DNA of 39,008 bases from DATBIO01 sp036556965 (lineage in GTDB: Bacteria > Acidobacteriota > Vicinamibacteria > Fen-336), in assembly GCA_036556965.1 (NCBI GenBank), contig DATBIO010000149.1, positions 1 to 39,008 on the forward strand, read 5' to 3'. The translations under genes were made by a program, and so were the position numbers. Under the pieces are notes generated by a model that saw only the letters and a list, made by a program, of their open reading frames with translations, ran no database searches and was not told the DNA's origin. Within the stretch, counting starts at the first letter, position 1; each line of letters begins with the position of its first letter. Of this stretch, positions 1 to 8,338 are shown piece after piece.

Positions 1-552
1 GATCCCGGAGCGCGAGAACACGCGCGAGGGCAGCCGCGTCCTCTTCACCGTGCTGAAGCCCGAGCAGCTCGGCTTCAAGACGTGGAAGGACCCGGGGGCC
101 TTCAAGGCGCGCGACGACGTCATCGTGGGCGAGCTGTTGAAGGGCAACGTGCCGCGCGTGCCTTCCTGGAGCACGACCTGGCCGTCAGGCAGCAGATGAA
201 GCGGGCGGGCGTCGAGCGGCGGAGCGGCATGCCGCTGGTGGCCGGCCACAAGAAGGTGCTGGTGATCGCGGCCCGGCCCAACCCGAAGAGGATGCAGTTC
301 TACGGGTTCTACCGGCTGGGCGGCAAGCGCGGCGTCCCCATCCAGGCCCAGAGCGGGCCCGGGCTACCGGACAACGCCCACGACCCCCTCTACGTGGACT
401 ACAGCCACGGCGTCCGCCTGGTGGCCGCCACCATGCTCGTGGACGGCAACGAGATGGCCGCGGCCGAGGTCCTGGCCCACGACGTCTATTCGTGGGGGCT
501 GAGCCGCGAGGGGCCGATCAAGAGCCCGCGCGTGCCCGGCACGGCGCCGTAG
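1..552 (+). CDS. Conserved hypothetical protein, 5'-truncated, with an apparent frameshift
   Basis: The gene enters from the left edge, so its start is missing. Bases 2 to about 160 read as good protein in one frame (for example VLFTVLKPEQLGFKTW and VIVGELLKGNVPRV). The rest, AFLEHDLAVRQQMKRAG through the stop at 550-552, continues in a different frame. Restoring one base near 158-163 (GTG-CC to GTG-GCC) would join the halves as PRVAFLEHDL. The C-terminal half has a conserved look, with AGHKKVLVIAARPNPKRM, FYGFYRLGGKRGVP and YVDYSHGVRLV. I do not recognise the family with confidence and assign no function. The shift may be a sequencing or assembly error or a real lesion; protein-like composition on both sides favours a recent event. 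Its 3' end overlaps the convergent sigma-factor gene by 67 bp. Confidence 0.6.
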   Translation, partial: DPGAREHARGQPRPLHRAEARAARLQDVEGPGGLQGARRRHRGRAVEGQRAARAFLEHDLAVRQQMKRAGVERRSGMPLVAGHKKVLVIAARPNPKRMQFYGFYRLGGKRGVPIQAQSGPGLPDNAHDPLYVDYSHGVRLVAATMLVDGNEMAAAEVLAHDVYSWGLSREGPIKSPRVPGTAP

Positions 553-1088
553 GCGCGGCGCAGGCGCTGGAGGGCGCGCTGGATGAGCACGCGGAGGTAG
601 TCGCGGGTGACGCCGATGCGCTGCGCGACCTCCTGCCGCTCGTCCTCGGCGAGGAAGACGGACTCCAGCAGGTGCCGCGCCGACGTGGGCAGGGTGCCCA
701 CCGCGGTCCGCACCGCGTCCCGCGCCCGCTCGCGGTCCAGGCGGTGGTCCAGGCTCTCCTCCGCGGCGGCGGGCTCCTCGTCGGGGGCGGGGACGCCGCC
801 GCGGAGCTGCGCGCGCGCCATCTCGCGGATGACGTTCCGGCAGACGCCGGCCACCAGGCCGCCCAGGCTCTCCGGGCACGCGATGCCGCGGGGGGAGCGC
901 AACAGGGCGAGGACGCGGACGAGCGTCTCCTGCGTGACGTCCTCGGGGTCCACCGGGGCCGCGCCCAGGCGGCGCCGCGCCATCATGCGCGTCAGCTCGC
1001 CGAAGTAGGCGGCGAAGTGGCGCGCGGTGGCGGCGTCGCCCGCCACCAGCCGCTCGACGTACGCGGCGTCGAAGTCGCAGAAGCGCAC
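486..1088 (-). CDS. ECF-like RNA polymerase sigma factor
   Basis: This is a 200-residue sigma-70 family protein. Region 2 spans about residues 10-88 and includes DPEDVTQETLVRVL at 48-61, the typical core-binding stretch. Region 4 spans about 125-178, with LPTSARHLLESVF leading into a helix-turn-helix (EVAQRIGVTRDYLRVLIQRAL). There is no region 1.1 or 3, so it resembles the extracytoplasmic-function group. I chose GTG at 1088 because AGGAGG lies four bases upstream on the minus strand and the protein then begins just before region 2; the open frame runs further upstream but with non-protein-like composition. No anti-sigma factor is adjacent. The gene follows the large regulator on the same strand after 133 bp containing a perfect palindrome. 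Its last 22 codons overlap the convergent upstream gene. The role is inferred from the family; the regulon is unknown. Confidence 0.85.
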   Translation of the reverse strand: MRFCDFDAAYVERLVAGDAATARHFAAYFGELTRMMARRRLGAAPVDPEDVTQETLVRVLALLRSPRGIACPESLGGLVAGVCRNVIREMARAQLRGGVPAPDEEPAAAEESLDHRLDRERARDAVRTAVGTLPTSARHLLESVFLAEDERQEVAQRIGVTRDYLRVLIQRALQRLRRAYGAVPGTRGLLIGPSRLSPHE

Positions 1089-1092
1089 GGGT

Positions 1093-1098
1093 CCTCCT
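1093..1098 (-). promoter_or_regulatory. Shine-Dalgarno site of the sigma-factor gene
   Basis: On the minus strand these bases read AGGAGG, followed by ACCC and the GTG start at 1088. This near-perfect site fixes the start of the sigma-factor gene inside a much longer open frame. Confidence 0.75.
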
Positions 1099-1178
1099 GG
1101 CCGGGGCCTCGTGGGGTCCCCTGGTCTCGTGTGAGGGGTCGCCCGCGAAGCTAGGGTGGGGTGATCCGCAAGTCGTGA

Positions 1179-1197
1179 CCGAATCGTGACGATTCGG
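1179..1197. promoter_or_regulatory. Perfect 19-bp palindrome between regulator and sigma-factor genes
   Basis: The sequence CCGAATCGTGACGATTCGG has two 9-bp arms about a single central G. A further copy of TCGTGAC lies just beside it (1173-1179). It sits 25 bp beyond the stop of the large regulator and about 90 bp upstream of the sigma-factor start. No T-run follows it on the minus strand, so a protein-binding operator is likelier than an intrinsic terminator. A hairpin in the transcript remains possible. Confidence 0.5.
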
Positions 1198-1221
1198 GGC
1201 CGGACCGGTTCGGGGCCGCGG

Positions 1222-3765
1222 TCAGGCCCCGGGGAGGCCGAGGGCGGTGGCCAGGAGCGTGTCCAGGGGCAGGCGCCGGCCGCGGTCGAGCTGGGCCGCG
1301 AAGGCCTCCGCCCCCAGGGCCTGCCGCGCGGCCAGGGCGTGCCGCTCGTGGTCGGGGCCCTCGCAGGGGGGTCGCGGCGTACCCACGGCCTCGCGCAGGC
1401 CCTGCGCGCCGCCCTGGAGGAGGCCGGCGCGGTCGGGGTGGCCCAGGCGGCACTCCGTCCCCGCCAGGGCCTCCAGCACGCTGGCCATCCGCCAGCGGTC
1501 CCCCAGCTCGCGGTGCAGGCGCAGGCTGTCACGGAGCAGGCCCGCGGCCTCCGCGTCGCGCCCCTCGCGCTGGGCCGTCCTGCCCAGCAGGTCCAGGGCC
1601 CAGGCCACCGCCTCCCGGAAGCCCACCTCGCGCGCGTGGGCCAGGCTCTCCTCGCCCCGGACGCGCGCGGCCGCGTAGTCGCCGCGGTAGAGGGCGGCGG
1701 CGGCGAGGTGGGCGAGGGACCAGGCCATGCCCTCCTCGTCGCCCAGGCCGCGGAGGCGGGCCAGCGTGTCCGTGCACACCGCCTCCGCCTGGTCCAGGTC
1801 GCCCTGCAGCCAGGCGGAGAAGGCGAGCAGGTTCATGACCCGGGCCGCGGCGCGCTCGTCGCCCGCCGCGCGCCAGGTGGCCAGGCTGCGCTCGTGCAGG
1901 GCGACGGCGCCCGCGTAGTCCCCGCGCTCGCGCGCCACGCTGCCCAGCGCCTGGAGGGCCAGGGCCTCGCTCGCGCGGTCGCCCGCCGCGCGCGCCAGCG
2001 ACGCCCCCTCCTCGAGCAGCCCCACCGCGTCCCCGTAGTCGCACTGGAGGAAGGCGAGCACGCCCGCGCCCACCGTGGGCCGCGTGCGCAGGGCGGCGGG
2101 GGCGCCCTTCCCCCGCTCGAGGATGGGGGCCAGCCACTTGCGCCCCTCGCCGTAGTACCCGTGCACGTAGCAGAAGCGCCAGAGGGCGCCGGCCAGGCGC
2201 AGGCCGGGCGCGGGGTCGGCCGCCGTCACCGACCAGCGCACGGCCGCGCGCAGGTTGTCGCGATCCTGCTCCAGGCGGGCCAGCCACTCCTCCTCGCGCT
2301 CCGAGAGGAGGCCCTCCTCCGCCTGCTCCGCCAGCTCCAGGAAGAAGGCGGCGTGCCGCTCGCGGACGGGGCCGTCGTCCTCGCTCTCCGCCAGGCGCTC
2401 GAGGCCGAACTCGCGGATCGTCTCCAGCATGGCGAAGCGGGGCGTCCCCCGCGCGGTGGCGTCGCGCCCGAGCAGGCTCTTGTGGACGAGCGACTCGACG
2501 CCGTCCAGCGCCTCGTCCTCGTCCTGGTCCCCGCACACGCGGGCCGCCGCCGCCGCGGTGAAGCCGCCCACGAACACGCTCAGCCGGCGGAACAGCGTGC
2601 GCTCGCCGGGCTCCAGCAGGTTGTGGCTCCAGGCGATGGCGTCGCGCATGGTGCGCTGGCGCGCGGGCAGGTCGCGCGCTCCCCCCGTGAGCAGGGTGAG
2701 GCGCTTCTCCAGGCGGGCCAGCATGACGGGGGGCGGCAGCACCTTCACCCGCGCCGCGGCCAGCTCGATGGCCAGGGGCAGCCCGTCCAGGCGCGTGCAG
2801 ATCTCCGCCACCGCCCGCTCGTTCTCGTCGCTCAGGGCGAACTCCGGCGACACCGCCACCGCGCGGCGGGTGAACAGCGCCACCGAGGCGCACTGCGCGG
2901 CGTGGCCGCGGGGAAGGACCGCCGCCAGGTCGGGCAGGGTCAGGGGGGGCACGGGGAACTCGTGCTCGCCGGTCAGGCGCAGGGCGATGCGGCTCGTGAC
3001 CAGGGCCTTCAGCCCCGGGCAGCGCGCCAGCAGCTCCGAGACGACGGGAGCGGCCCCCACCACCTGCTCGAAGTTGTCGAGCACGAGCAGCGCGGCCTGG
3101 CCGCCCAGGCGGCGGGCCAGCGTGTCCAGCGCGGGGCCGTCGGCGTCGGTGGCCCCGAAGGCGCGCGCGATGGCGGGGGCCACCAGGTCGCGCTCCACCA
3201 CGGGGGCCAGGGCCACGAAGAAGACGCCGCCCGGGAAGTCCGCGAGCAGCTCGCCCGCCACGCGCAGGGCGAGGCGGGTCTTCCCCGCGCCGCCGGGGCC
3301 GGTGAGCGTGGCCAGGCGGACGTCGCCCGCGCGCAGCAGCGACGCCACCTGCGCCGTCTCCGCCTCGCGGCCCACGAAGGGGCTGAGGGGAGCAGGGAGG
3401 TTGTGCTCGGTGGCGGCTTCCCCCGCGGCCGCGGCCGGCGTGGCCACCACCGGGGCCAGGAAGCGATAGCCGCGGCGATGGTAGGTCTGCACGAAGCGCG
3501 GGTCGCGCGCGTCGTCCCCCAGCGCGCGCCGCGCCTGGGAGACCGCCTTCTTGAGGACGTCCTCGGTGGTGAACGCGTCCGGCCACACGTTGTCGAGCAG
3601 GTCGCTCTTGGACACCACCCGCCCCTGGCGCAGGGCGAGGTAGCGTAGGAGGCGCACGGCGCGGGGCTCGAGGTGGACGACGGCGGCCCCCCTGTACAGC
3701 AGGTCCACCTCGGCCGGGATGCGGAACTCGCCGAAGCGGATCTCGGAGCGCGACCCCTCGGACAT
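1222..3765 (-). CDS. Winged-helix / NTPase / TPR transcriptional regulator
   Basis: This 847-residue protein has an OmpR/CadC-type winged helix at about residues 5-105 (EPRAVRLLRYLALRQGRVV, then the YHRRGYRFLAPV wing). An AP-ATPase/NB-ARC-like module follows, with Walker A GPGGAGKT at 156-163, a hydrophobic LLVLDNFEQV Walker B stretch, and the family signature GLPLAIELAAAR. The C-terminal third is alanine/leucine-rich helical repeats that look like TPRs. Proteins of this build are cytoplasmic regulators that couple a sensor-like repeat domain to DNA binding. The ligand is not predictable. The ATG at 3765 lies 44 bp from the divergent Mut7-C gene and has no clear Shine-Dalgarno site. The sigma-factor gene lies downstream on the same strand, so the two may be co-transcribed. 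Confidence 0.88.
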   Translation of the reverse strand: MSEGSRSEIRFGEFRIPAEVDLLYRGAAVVHLEPRAVRLLRYLALRQGRVVSKSDLLDNVWPDAFTTEDVLKKAVSQARRALGDDARDPRFVQTYHRRGYRFLAPVVATPAAAAGEAATEHNLPAPLSPFVGREAETAQVASLLRAGDVRLATLTGPGGAGKTRLALRVAGELLADFPGGVFFVALAPVVERDLVAPAIARAFGATDADGPALDTLARRLGGQAALLVLDNFEQVVGAAPVVSELLARCPGLKALVTSRIALRLTGEHEFPVPPLTLPDLAAVLPRGHAAQCASVALFTRRAVAVSPEFALSDENERAVAEICTRLDGLPLAIELAAARVKVLPPPVMLARLEKRLTLLTGGARDLPARQRTMRDAIAWSHNLLEPGERTLFRRLSVFVGGFTAAAAARVCGDQDEDEALDGVESLVHKSLLGRDATARGTPRFAMLETIREFGLERLAESEDDGPVRERHAAFFLELAEQAEEGLLSEREEEWLARLEQDRDNLRAAVRWSVTAADPAPGLRLAGALWRFCYVHGYYGEGRKWLAPILERGKGAPAALRTRPTVGAGVLAFLQCDYGDAVGLLEEGASLARAAGDRASEALALQALGSVARERGDYAGAVALHERSLATWRAAGDERAAARVMNLLAFSAWLQGDLDQAEAVCTDTLARLRGLGDEEGMAWSLAHLAAAALYRGDYAAARVRGEESLAHAREVGFREAVAWALDLLGRTAQREGRDAEAAGLLRDSLRLHRELGDRWRMASVLEALAGTECRLGHPDRAGLLQGGAQGLREAVGTPRPPCEGPDHERHALAARQALGAEAFAAQLDRGRRLPLDTLLATALGLPGA

Positions 3766-3809
3766 CGTGGCTGAAGGAATCGTAGCGTAAAGGGGTTATC
3801 GGTCGAACG
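3766..3809. promoter_or_regulatory. Short divergent intergenic region (regulator / Mut7-C gene)
   Basis: Only 44 bp separate the two divergent starts, yet this is one of the less G+C-rich stretches of the window (around GCGTAAAGGGGTTATCGG). Both promoters must lie here or run into the flanking coding sequence, so transcripts would have very short leaders. I cannot pick convincing -35/-10 pairs. Confidence 0.35.
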
Positions 3810-4520
3810 ATGGTCAACGCCATGGACGGACGTCGCTGGCCGCGGCTGGTGGAGGGGTACCGCCATCGCTTCCGCGTGCTCCTGGCCCGCGTCCGCCCCC
3901 GGCGCCTGGAGTTCGGCGTGGACCTGCTCCTGGGCCGCGCGCGCGAGCGCGCCGCGCGCGAGGGCGTGCCGTTGCCCGCCGCCCTCGAGCAGCTCTACCG
4001 GGAGACGCGGCGCCGCGTGCACCGGCGGCTGGAGGTCACGGGGGCCTGCACGGTCCCGGCCGCGCCGCCGCGGTTCCTGTGCGACGGCAGCCTTCGCGGG
4101 CTGGCGCGCTGGCTGCGCGCGGCCGGGCACGAGGCGGAAGCGGACGGCGCCCCCGGGGACGCCCTGCTCGCCCGCGCCCGCGCCGAGGGCCGGACCCTGG
4201 TCACCGGCGACACGCGCGTGCTGGCGAGGCGCGTGGTGCGCGACGGGACGGTGCCCGTGGTCTGGCTGCCCACCGCGCCCGCGGCCGCGGACCAGGTGGA
4301 CATGCTGCTGGGCGACCTGGACCTTCCCCGGCGAAAGCCGCGGTGCATGGCCTGCGGCGGCGCGCTGGCGCCGGTGGCCAAGGAGGACGTGCTCGACCGC
4401 ATCCCGCCCCGCACGCGCGGCTGGAAGGACGAGTACTTCGCCTGCGCCGGCTGCGGGAAGCTCTTCTGGGAGGGCACGCACTGGGAGCGCATCGCGCGCC
4501 GGCTGGAGCGCGCGCGATAA
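3810..4520 (+). CDS. Mut7-C RNase domain protein with zinc ribbon
   Basis: This is a 236-residue protein. Residues about 88-170 match the Mut7-C (PIN-like) putative RNase fold, with the hallmark FLCDGSLRGLARWLRAAGHE including Asp92, and LVTGDTR with Asp134 as a second acidic residue. A C-terminal zinc ribbon follows (CMAC at 179-182, CAGC at 212-215). Many relatives carry an N-terminal ubiquitin-like or thiamine-S-like domain; here the first 85 residues are instead Arg-rich and helical. ATG 3810 is used, and ATG 3822 is a possible alternative. It is divergent from the regulator and 30 bp before the beta-propeller gene, with which it may form an operon. RNase activity is inferred from the family only. 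Confidence 0.8.
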   Translation: MVNAMDGRRWPRLVEGYRHRFRVLLARVRPRRLEFGVDLLLGRARERAAREGVPLPAALEQLYRETRRRVHRRLEVTGACTVPAAPPRFLCDGSLRGLARWLRAAGHEAEADGAPGDALLARARAEGRTLVTGDTRVLARRVVRDGTVPVVWLPTAPAAADQVDMLLGDLDLPRRKPRCMACGGALAPVAKEDVLDRIPPRTRGWKDEYFACAGCGKLFWEGTHWERIARRLERAR

Positions 4521-4550
4521 CATGCGCGCGTGGCGGGGGAGCGAGGGCAC

Positions 4551-5567
4551 ATGAAGAGGATGCTGGCGCTGGTGGCGGGCCTGGCCGCGGCGGACGCCCG
4601 GGGGGACACGCTGGTCGTGCTCAACAAGGCGGAGGCCACCGCCTCCCTGATCGACCTGGCCACGGGGAAGGTGGCGGCCACGGTGCCCACCGGCCACGGG
4701 CCGCACGAGGCGGCCGTGTCCCCGGACGGCGCCCTGGCCCTGGCCGCGAACTACGGCGACCGCGCGCAGGCGGGCTCGTCCCTCACCGTCATCGACGTGC
4801 CCGGCGGACGCGTGGTGCGCACCATCGCGCTGGGCGACTACCGCCGGCCCCACGGCCTGGCCTGGCTGGACGGAAGGCGCGCGGCGGTGACGGCGGAGGG
4901 CAACAAGGCGGTGCTGGTGGTGGACGTGGAGAAGGGGGTGGTGGAGGCCGCGGTGGAGACGGGGCAGGAGGTCTCGCACATGGTGGACCTCGACGGCCGC
5001 GGCCGGGCGTGGGTGGCCAACATCGGCTCCGGCTCCGTGAGCGTGGTGGACCTGGGCGCGCGCACGCTGGTGGCCACCATCCCCACGGGCAAGGGCGCGG
5101 AGGGCATCGACGTCACCCCCGACGGGAAGGAGGCCTGGGTCACCAACCGCGAGGACGGGACGGTGAGCGTGATCGACACCGCCACCCTCCGGCCGGTGGC
5201 CACCCTGGCCGCGGGCAGCTTCCCCATCCGCGCCCGGGCCACCCCCGACGGCGCGCACGTGCTCGTCTCCAACGCGCGCTCCAACGACCTCTCCGTCTTC
5301 GACGCGAGGACGAAGAGGGAGCTGCGGCGCGTGCGCTTCGGCCTGGGGGCCAAGGACACCACCGGCCGGCTGCTCGCCTTCGCCGAGGGCTCCACCCCCA
5401 TCGGCGTGGTGGTGGCGCCGGACGGCAGGCGCGCGTGGGTGGCCCACGCGGGAGCGGACGCCGTCTCCGTGGTGGACCTCACCACCTGGACGGTCTCGGG
5501 CCAGCTCACGGCGGGCAAGGAGCCGGACGGCATGGCCTACTCCCCGCGGTCGGTGTCCCGCCACTAG
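4551..5567 (+). CDS. YncE-like beta-propeller protein (YVTN-type repeats)
   Basis: This 338-residue protein is built of repeats of the form VSVVDL-T-T-VATIPTG-GPEGIDVTPDG, seen from about residue 20 to the end (for example GSVSVVDLGARTLVATIPTG, then EGIDVTPDGKEAWVTN). Such repeats form a seven-bladed propeller in exported proteins related to YncE, surface-layer YVTN proteins and cytochrome-associated proteins. I start it at ATG 4551 rather than the in-frame ATG at 4530, because MKRMLALVAGLAAADARG resembles a short export signal, though its cleavage site is not classical. No metal-, haem- or catalytic motif is evident. It follows the Mut7-C gene closely, but nothing links their functions. Confidence 0.82.
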   Translation: MKRMLALVAGLAAADARGDTLVVLNKAEATASLIDLATGKVAATVPTGHGPHEAAVSPDGALALAANYGDRAQAGSSLTVIDVPGGRVVRTIALGDYRRPHGLAWLDGRRAAVTAEGNKAVLVVDVEKGVVEAAVETGQEVSHMVDLDGRGRAWVANIGSGSVSVVDLGARTLVATIPTGKGAEGIDVTPDGKEAWVTNREDGTVSVIDTATLRPVATLAAGSFPIRARATPDGAHVLVSNARSNDLSVFDARTKRELRRVRFGLGAKDTTGRLLAFAEGSTPIGVVVAPDGRRAWVAHAGADAVSVVDLTTWTVSGQLTAGKEPDGMAYSPRSVSRH

Positions 5568-5573
5568 CCGGCC

Positions 5574-5597
5574 GCGATGCATCCCGGCCGGCATCGC
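5574..5597. terminator. Small inverted repeat downstream of the beta-propeller gene
   Basis: GCGATGC (5574-5580) and GCATCGC (5591-5597) form a perfect 7-bp stem with a 10-base loop, starting seven bases after the propeller stop. No T-run follows, so it is at best a weak or factor-assisted terminator. The rest of the 137-bp gap up to the AsnB gene is G+C-rich with short hairpins and no clear promoter. Confidence 0.3.
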
Positions 5598-5704
5598 CGC
5601 GCCTTCGCTCGCGTGCGAACGAGCACGCGTCGCTTGGCGCGCCTCGCCCTCCGGGCGCCTCGGCGGCCGGATCCTCGGGCCAGCCGGCGCCCGTCCTAGC
5701 GCGC

Positions 5705-7561
5705 ATGTGCGCCCTCGCCGGTTACGCGCTCGCCGAGGAGCGCGAGACCTCCTCCGCGCGCGTGCGCGCCGCCCTCCTGGCCATGCGCCACCGCGGCCCG
5801 GACGACGAGGGCGTGGCCCTCTTCGACCCGGCCGCGGGCACGGTGGCGGAGGGCGCGCCGCACGCGGTGGCCTTCGGCCACCGGCGCTTCGCCATCATCG
5901 ACACGAGCCCCGCCGGCCACCAGCCGTTCTGGTCGGCGGACGGCACCGTCTGCGCCGCCCTCAACGGCGAGGTCTACAACTACGTGGAGGTGCGCGCGGA
6001 GCTGGCCGCGCAGGGCGTGGCCTTCCGCACCTCCTCCGACACCGAGGTGCTGGTGGCCGCCTACCAGCGCTGGGGCGCCGACTGCTTCCCCCGCCTGAAC
6101 GGCTTCTGGGCGGTGAGCCTGTGGGACGGGCGCCGCCGCCAGGTCCTGCTCGCGCGCGACCGCCTGGGCAAGGCGCCCCTCTACGTGTGGCGCGAGAGCT
6201 CCGGCCTCTTCTGGGCCTCCGAGCTGAAGGGGCTGTTCGCGCTCGCGCCGCGCGCGGGGGCGCGCGTGGACGCGCGCACGGTGGCGGAGTTCGTGACGCA
6301 CAACCGGCGCGACGTCCACGGCTCCACCTGCTACGAGGGCGTGACCTCGTTCCCGGCCGGCGCGCACGCCTGGGTGGAGCCCGGGGGCTCCTGCCGTCCC
6401 ACCACCTACTGGGCGCTGCCCGCGGAGCGGCGGAGGGCGGCGGAGGTCCCGCCGCGGGAGGCGGCGGCGCGGGTGGAGGAGCTGCTGCGCGACGCGGTGC
6501 GCATCCGCCTGCGCGCGGACGTGCCCGTGGGCGTGCAGCTCAGCGGCGGCCTCGACTCCTCGAGCGCCCTGGCCCTGGCCGCGCAGGAGGCGCCGCGGGT
6601 GCGCGCCTACACCGTGGCCTTCGACGAGCCGGAGGCGGACGAGGAGCGCTTCGCGCGCCTCGCCGCCGCGCACTACCCGGCGGCGGTGGACTACCGCGTG
6701 ATCAAGCCCCCCGCCGGCGACCTGCTGGAGGCCCTCGACGACTACGTGTACCTGATGGGGGAGCCGTTCCACTCGCCGAACCAGTTCGCCAGCCAGCGGG
6801 TGTGGCAGGCCATGCACGCGGACGGCCTGCGCGTGGTCCTCTACGGCGCGGGCGGCGACGAGGTGTTCGCGGGCTACGCCGACGAGTACTACCTGCCCTA
6901 CCTGCGCCACCTGCTGCGCCGGGGAGCGGTGGGCGCGTGGCTCCGCGGCTCCCTCCTCTCCACGGAGCGCACGCTGGGCCGGCAGCTGCGTGACTACGGG
7001 CGGCGGCTGCGCGCGCGCCTGGGCGGGCGGCGCCTGCCCGCGGAGGGCGACCCCTTCGTGCCCACCGCGGGCGCCGCCCCGCGCGAGGGCCCCGCGGAGG
7101 ACATCGAGCCCCTGCTGCGGGACAACATGACGGACTGGCGCATGGGCTACTGGCTGCGCCTGGACAACCAGAACAGCATGGGCGTGCCCGTGGAGCTGCG
7201 CTGTCCCTTCCTCGACCACCGCCTGGTGGAGTACGCGTTCACCCTGCCCGTGGAGTACCTGATCCGGGACGGGTGGCTGAAGTGGGTCCTGCGCCGCGCC
7301 ATGGCGCCCCACCTGCCCGCGGAGGTGGTCTGGCGCCGGCGCAAGATGGGCTTCCCCTTCCCGCTCTCTCCCTGGCTGCGCGCGGGCCGGGAGCGCCTGC
7401 TCGCCGCCGCCGCGGGCGGCGGCTGCCCGTTCGTGGACGATTCCCGCCTGCGCGCGCGCTACGACGCCATGGCGCTTGGCAACCCGCGCCGGCTGTGGTG
7501 CCTGCTCTCCGTGGCCCTGTGGTGGAAGCGCTGCGTGGAGGGACGCCCGCTCGCCGCCTGA
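5705..7561 (+). CDS. asnB: Asparagine synthase (glutamine-hydrolysing) family amidotransferase
   Basis: This is a 618-residue class II glutamine amidotransferase fused to an ATP-PPi synthetase domain. The start is fixed at ATG 5705 because the second residue is the catalytic N-terminal Cys (MCALAGY). RHRGPDDEG, FGHRRFAIIDTSPAGHQP and LNGEVYNY mark the glutaminase domain (2 to about 225). The synthetase half has the PPi loop SGGLDSS at 280-286 and GAGGDEVFAGY at 381-391. Length and motifs match full-length AsnB. Paralogues in capsule, exopolysaccharide and PEP-CTERM/exosortase loci are thought to amidate sugars or other carboxylates. As the first gene of the glycan block, it more likely does that than make free asparagine, although the sequence does not settle the acceptor. 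Confidence 0.92.
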   Translation: MCALAGYALAEERETSSARVRAALLAMRHRGPDDEGVALFDPAAGTVAEGAPHAVAFGHRRFAIIDTSPAGHQPFWSADGTVCAALNGEVYNYVEVRAELAAQGVAFRTSSDTEVLVAAYQRWGADCFPRLNGFWAVSLWDGRRRQVLLARDRLGKAPLYVWRESSGLFWASELKGLFALAPRAGARVDARTVAEFVTHNRRDVHGSTCYEGVTSFPAGAHAWVEPGGSCRPTTYWALPAERRRAAEVPPREAAARVEELLRDAVRIRLRADVPVGVQLSGGLDSSSALALAAQEAPRVRAYTVAFDEPEADEERFARLAAAHYPAAVDYRVIKPPAGDLLEALDDYVYLMGEPFHSPNQFASQRVWQAMHADGLRVVLYGAGGDEVFAGYADEYYLPYLRHLLRRGAVGAWLRGSLLSTERTLGRQLRDYGRRLRARLGGRRLPAEGDPFVPTAGAAPREGPAEDIEPLLRDNMTDWRMGYWLRLDNQNSMGVPVELRCPFLDHRLVEYAFTLPVEYLIRDGWLKWVLRRAMAPHLPAEVVWRRRKMGFPFPLSPWLRAGRERLLAAAAGGGCPFVDDSRLRARYDAMALGNPRRLWCLLSVALWWKRCVEGRPLAA

Positions 7562-7594
7562 TCTGTCGTAGAGTGCGGCCTCCTCGGAGGACTC

Positions 7595-8338
7595 ATGCGC
7601 GGAGCGGGCACGTCACGTGGGCGCGGGCAGCGGGCGCTGCTCCTGATCCTGGCCGGCGGGTGCGCCGCCCGCTGCTCGTCCGGCGCCCCGCCCGCGGCCA
7701 CGCCCTCCGCCACCACGCCGGCTTCGCGCCCCGCCCCCGCCGCCGGGGACGCCGCCGCGGAGTCCGCCCTGCAGACGCTGACGGAGCGGGTGGCTTCGGC
7801 GAAGTCCGTCCGCATCAAGGGCCGCATCCAGTCCGTGGAGACGGTGCTCGAGGGCACCCTGGTGGCCAGGGCGGACGGCCCCGTGAGCATCGAGTTCGCG
7901 GGCGACTACCGCGGCGGGCGCGTTGAGGTGTTCCTGGCCTCCGACGGCACCACGGCCCGGGGCGGGCCCCGTGGCCGCGAGTTCAAGCAGGGGGTGCCCG
8001 CCTCGTTCCGCCGCGACCTGCTGGCGACGGTGGCGGCCAGGGGCCTCACCCAGCCCGTCACCGACCTCTTCACGGGCTCGCTCCCCGAGGTGGGCGGCGA
8101 CGTCGCCGCGCGCATCCGGCTGTCCAACCTCGCCACCGGGCAGCGCTACCTCATGAAGGGGAGGGAGGCGCAGGCCCTCAACTTCGACGTCGTGTACGCG
8201 GACGAGGCGGCGGGCCAGGGAACCCTCTGGCTGGCGGTGGACACGGGCCTGCCCGTGGGGCGCGGCCTCTACGTCCGCCGTCCGCGCGAGACGATCCTCC
8301 TGGAGACCTACGATGTCTTCGAGCTCGGCGGCGACTGA
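7595..8338 (+). CDS. Putative lipoprotein of unknown function
   Basis: This 247-residue protein has a basic N-terminus, a short hydrophobic stretch and an approximate lipobox (ILAGGC, Cys23). A low-complexity Ala/Pro/Ser/Thr linker runs to about residue 55. The remainder alternates hydrophobic and polar residues in short beta strands (RIKGRIQSVETVLEGTLV, YLMKGREAQALNFDVVY). This recalls the LolA/LolB-type half-barrel of lipid-binding envelope proteins, but the resemblance is only in pattern and I do not claim the family. GGAGG lies just ahead of ATG 7595. The gene lies 33 bp after asnB and overlaps the PQQ-type gene by 26 bp, so it is probably translated as part of that operon. Location is inferred to be the envelope. 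Confidence 0.72.
   Translation: MRGAGTSRGRGQRALLLILAGGCAARCSSGAPPAATPSATTPASRPAPAAGDAAAESALQTLTERVASAKSVRIKGRIQSVETVLEGTLVARADGPVSIEFAGDYRGGRVEVFLASDGTTARGGPRGREFKQGVPASFRRDLLATVAARGLTQPVTDLFTGSLPEVGGDVAARIRLSNLATGQRYLMKGREAQALNFDVVYADEAAGQGTLWLAVDTGLPVGRGLYVRRPRETILLETYDVFELGGD

Noticed and set aside
1089..1532. Upstream extension of the sigma-factor frame
   Set aside because: It overlaps the regulator gene, is not protein-like, and a near-perfect Shine-Dalgarno site precedes GTG 1088.
1186..3648. Long plus-strand open frame opposite the winged-helix regulator
   Set aside because: It is Arg/Gly/Ala/Gln-rich with no motif and is fully antisense to a gene with clear domains. Long antisense frames are expected at this G+C content.
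4079..5704. Upstream extension of the AsnB frame
   Set aside because: AsnB needs Cys as residue 2 after processing, which fixes ATG 5705; the extension is a shadow of the Mut7-C and propeller genes.
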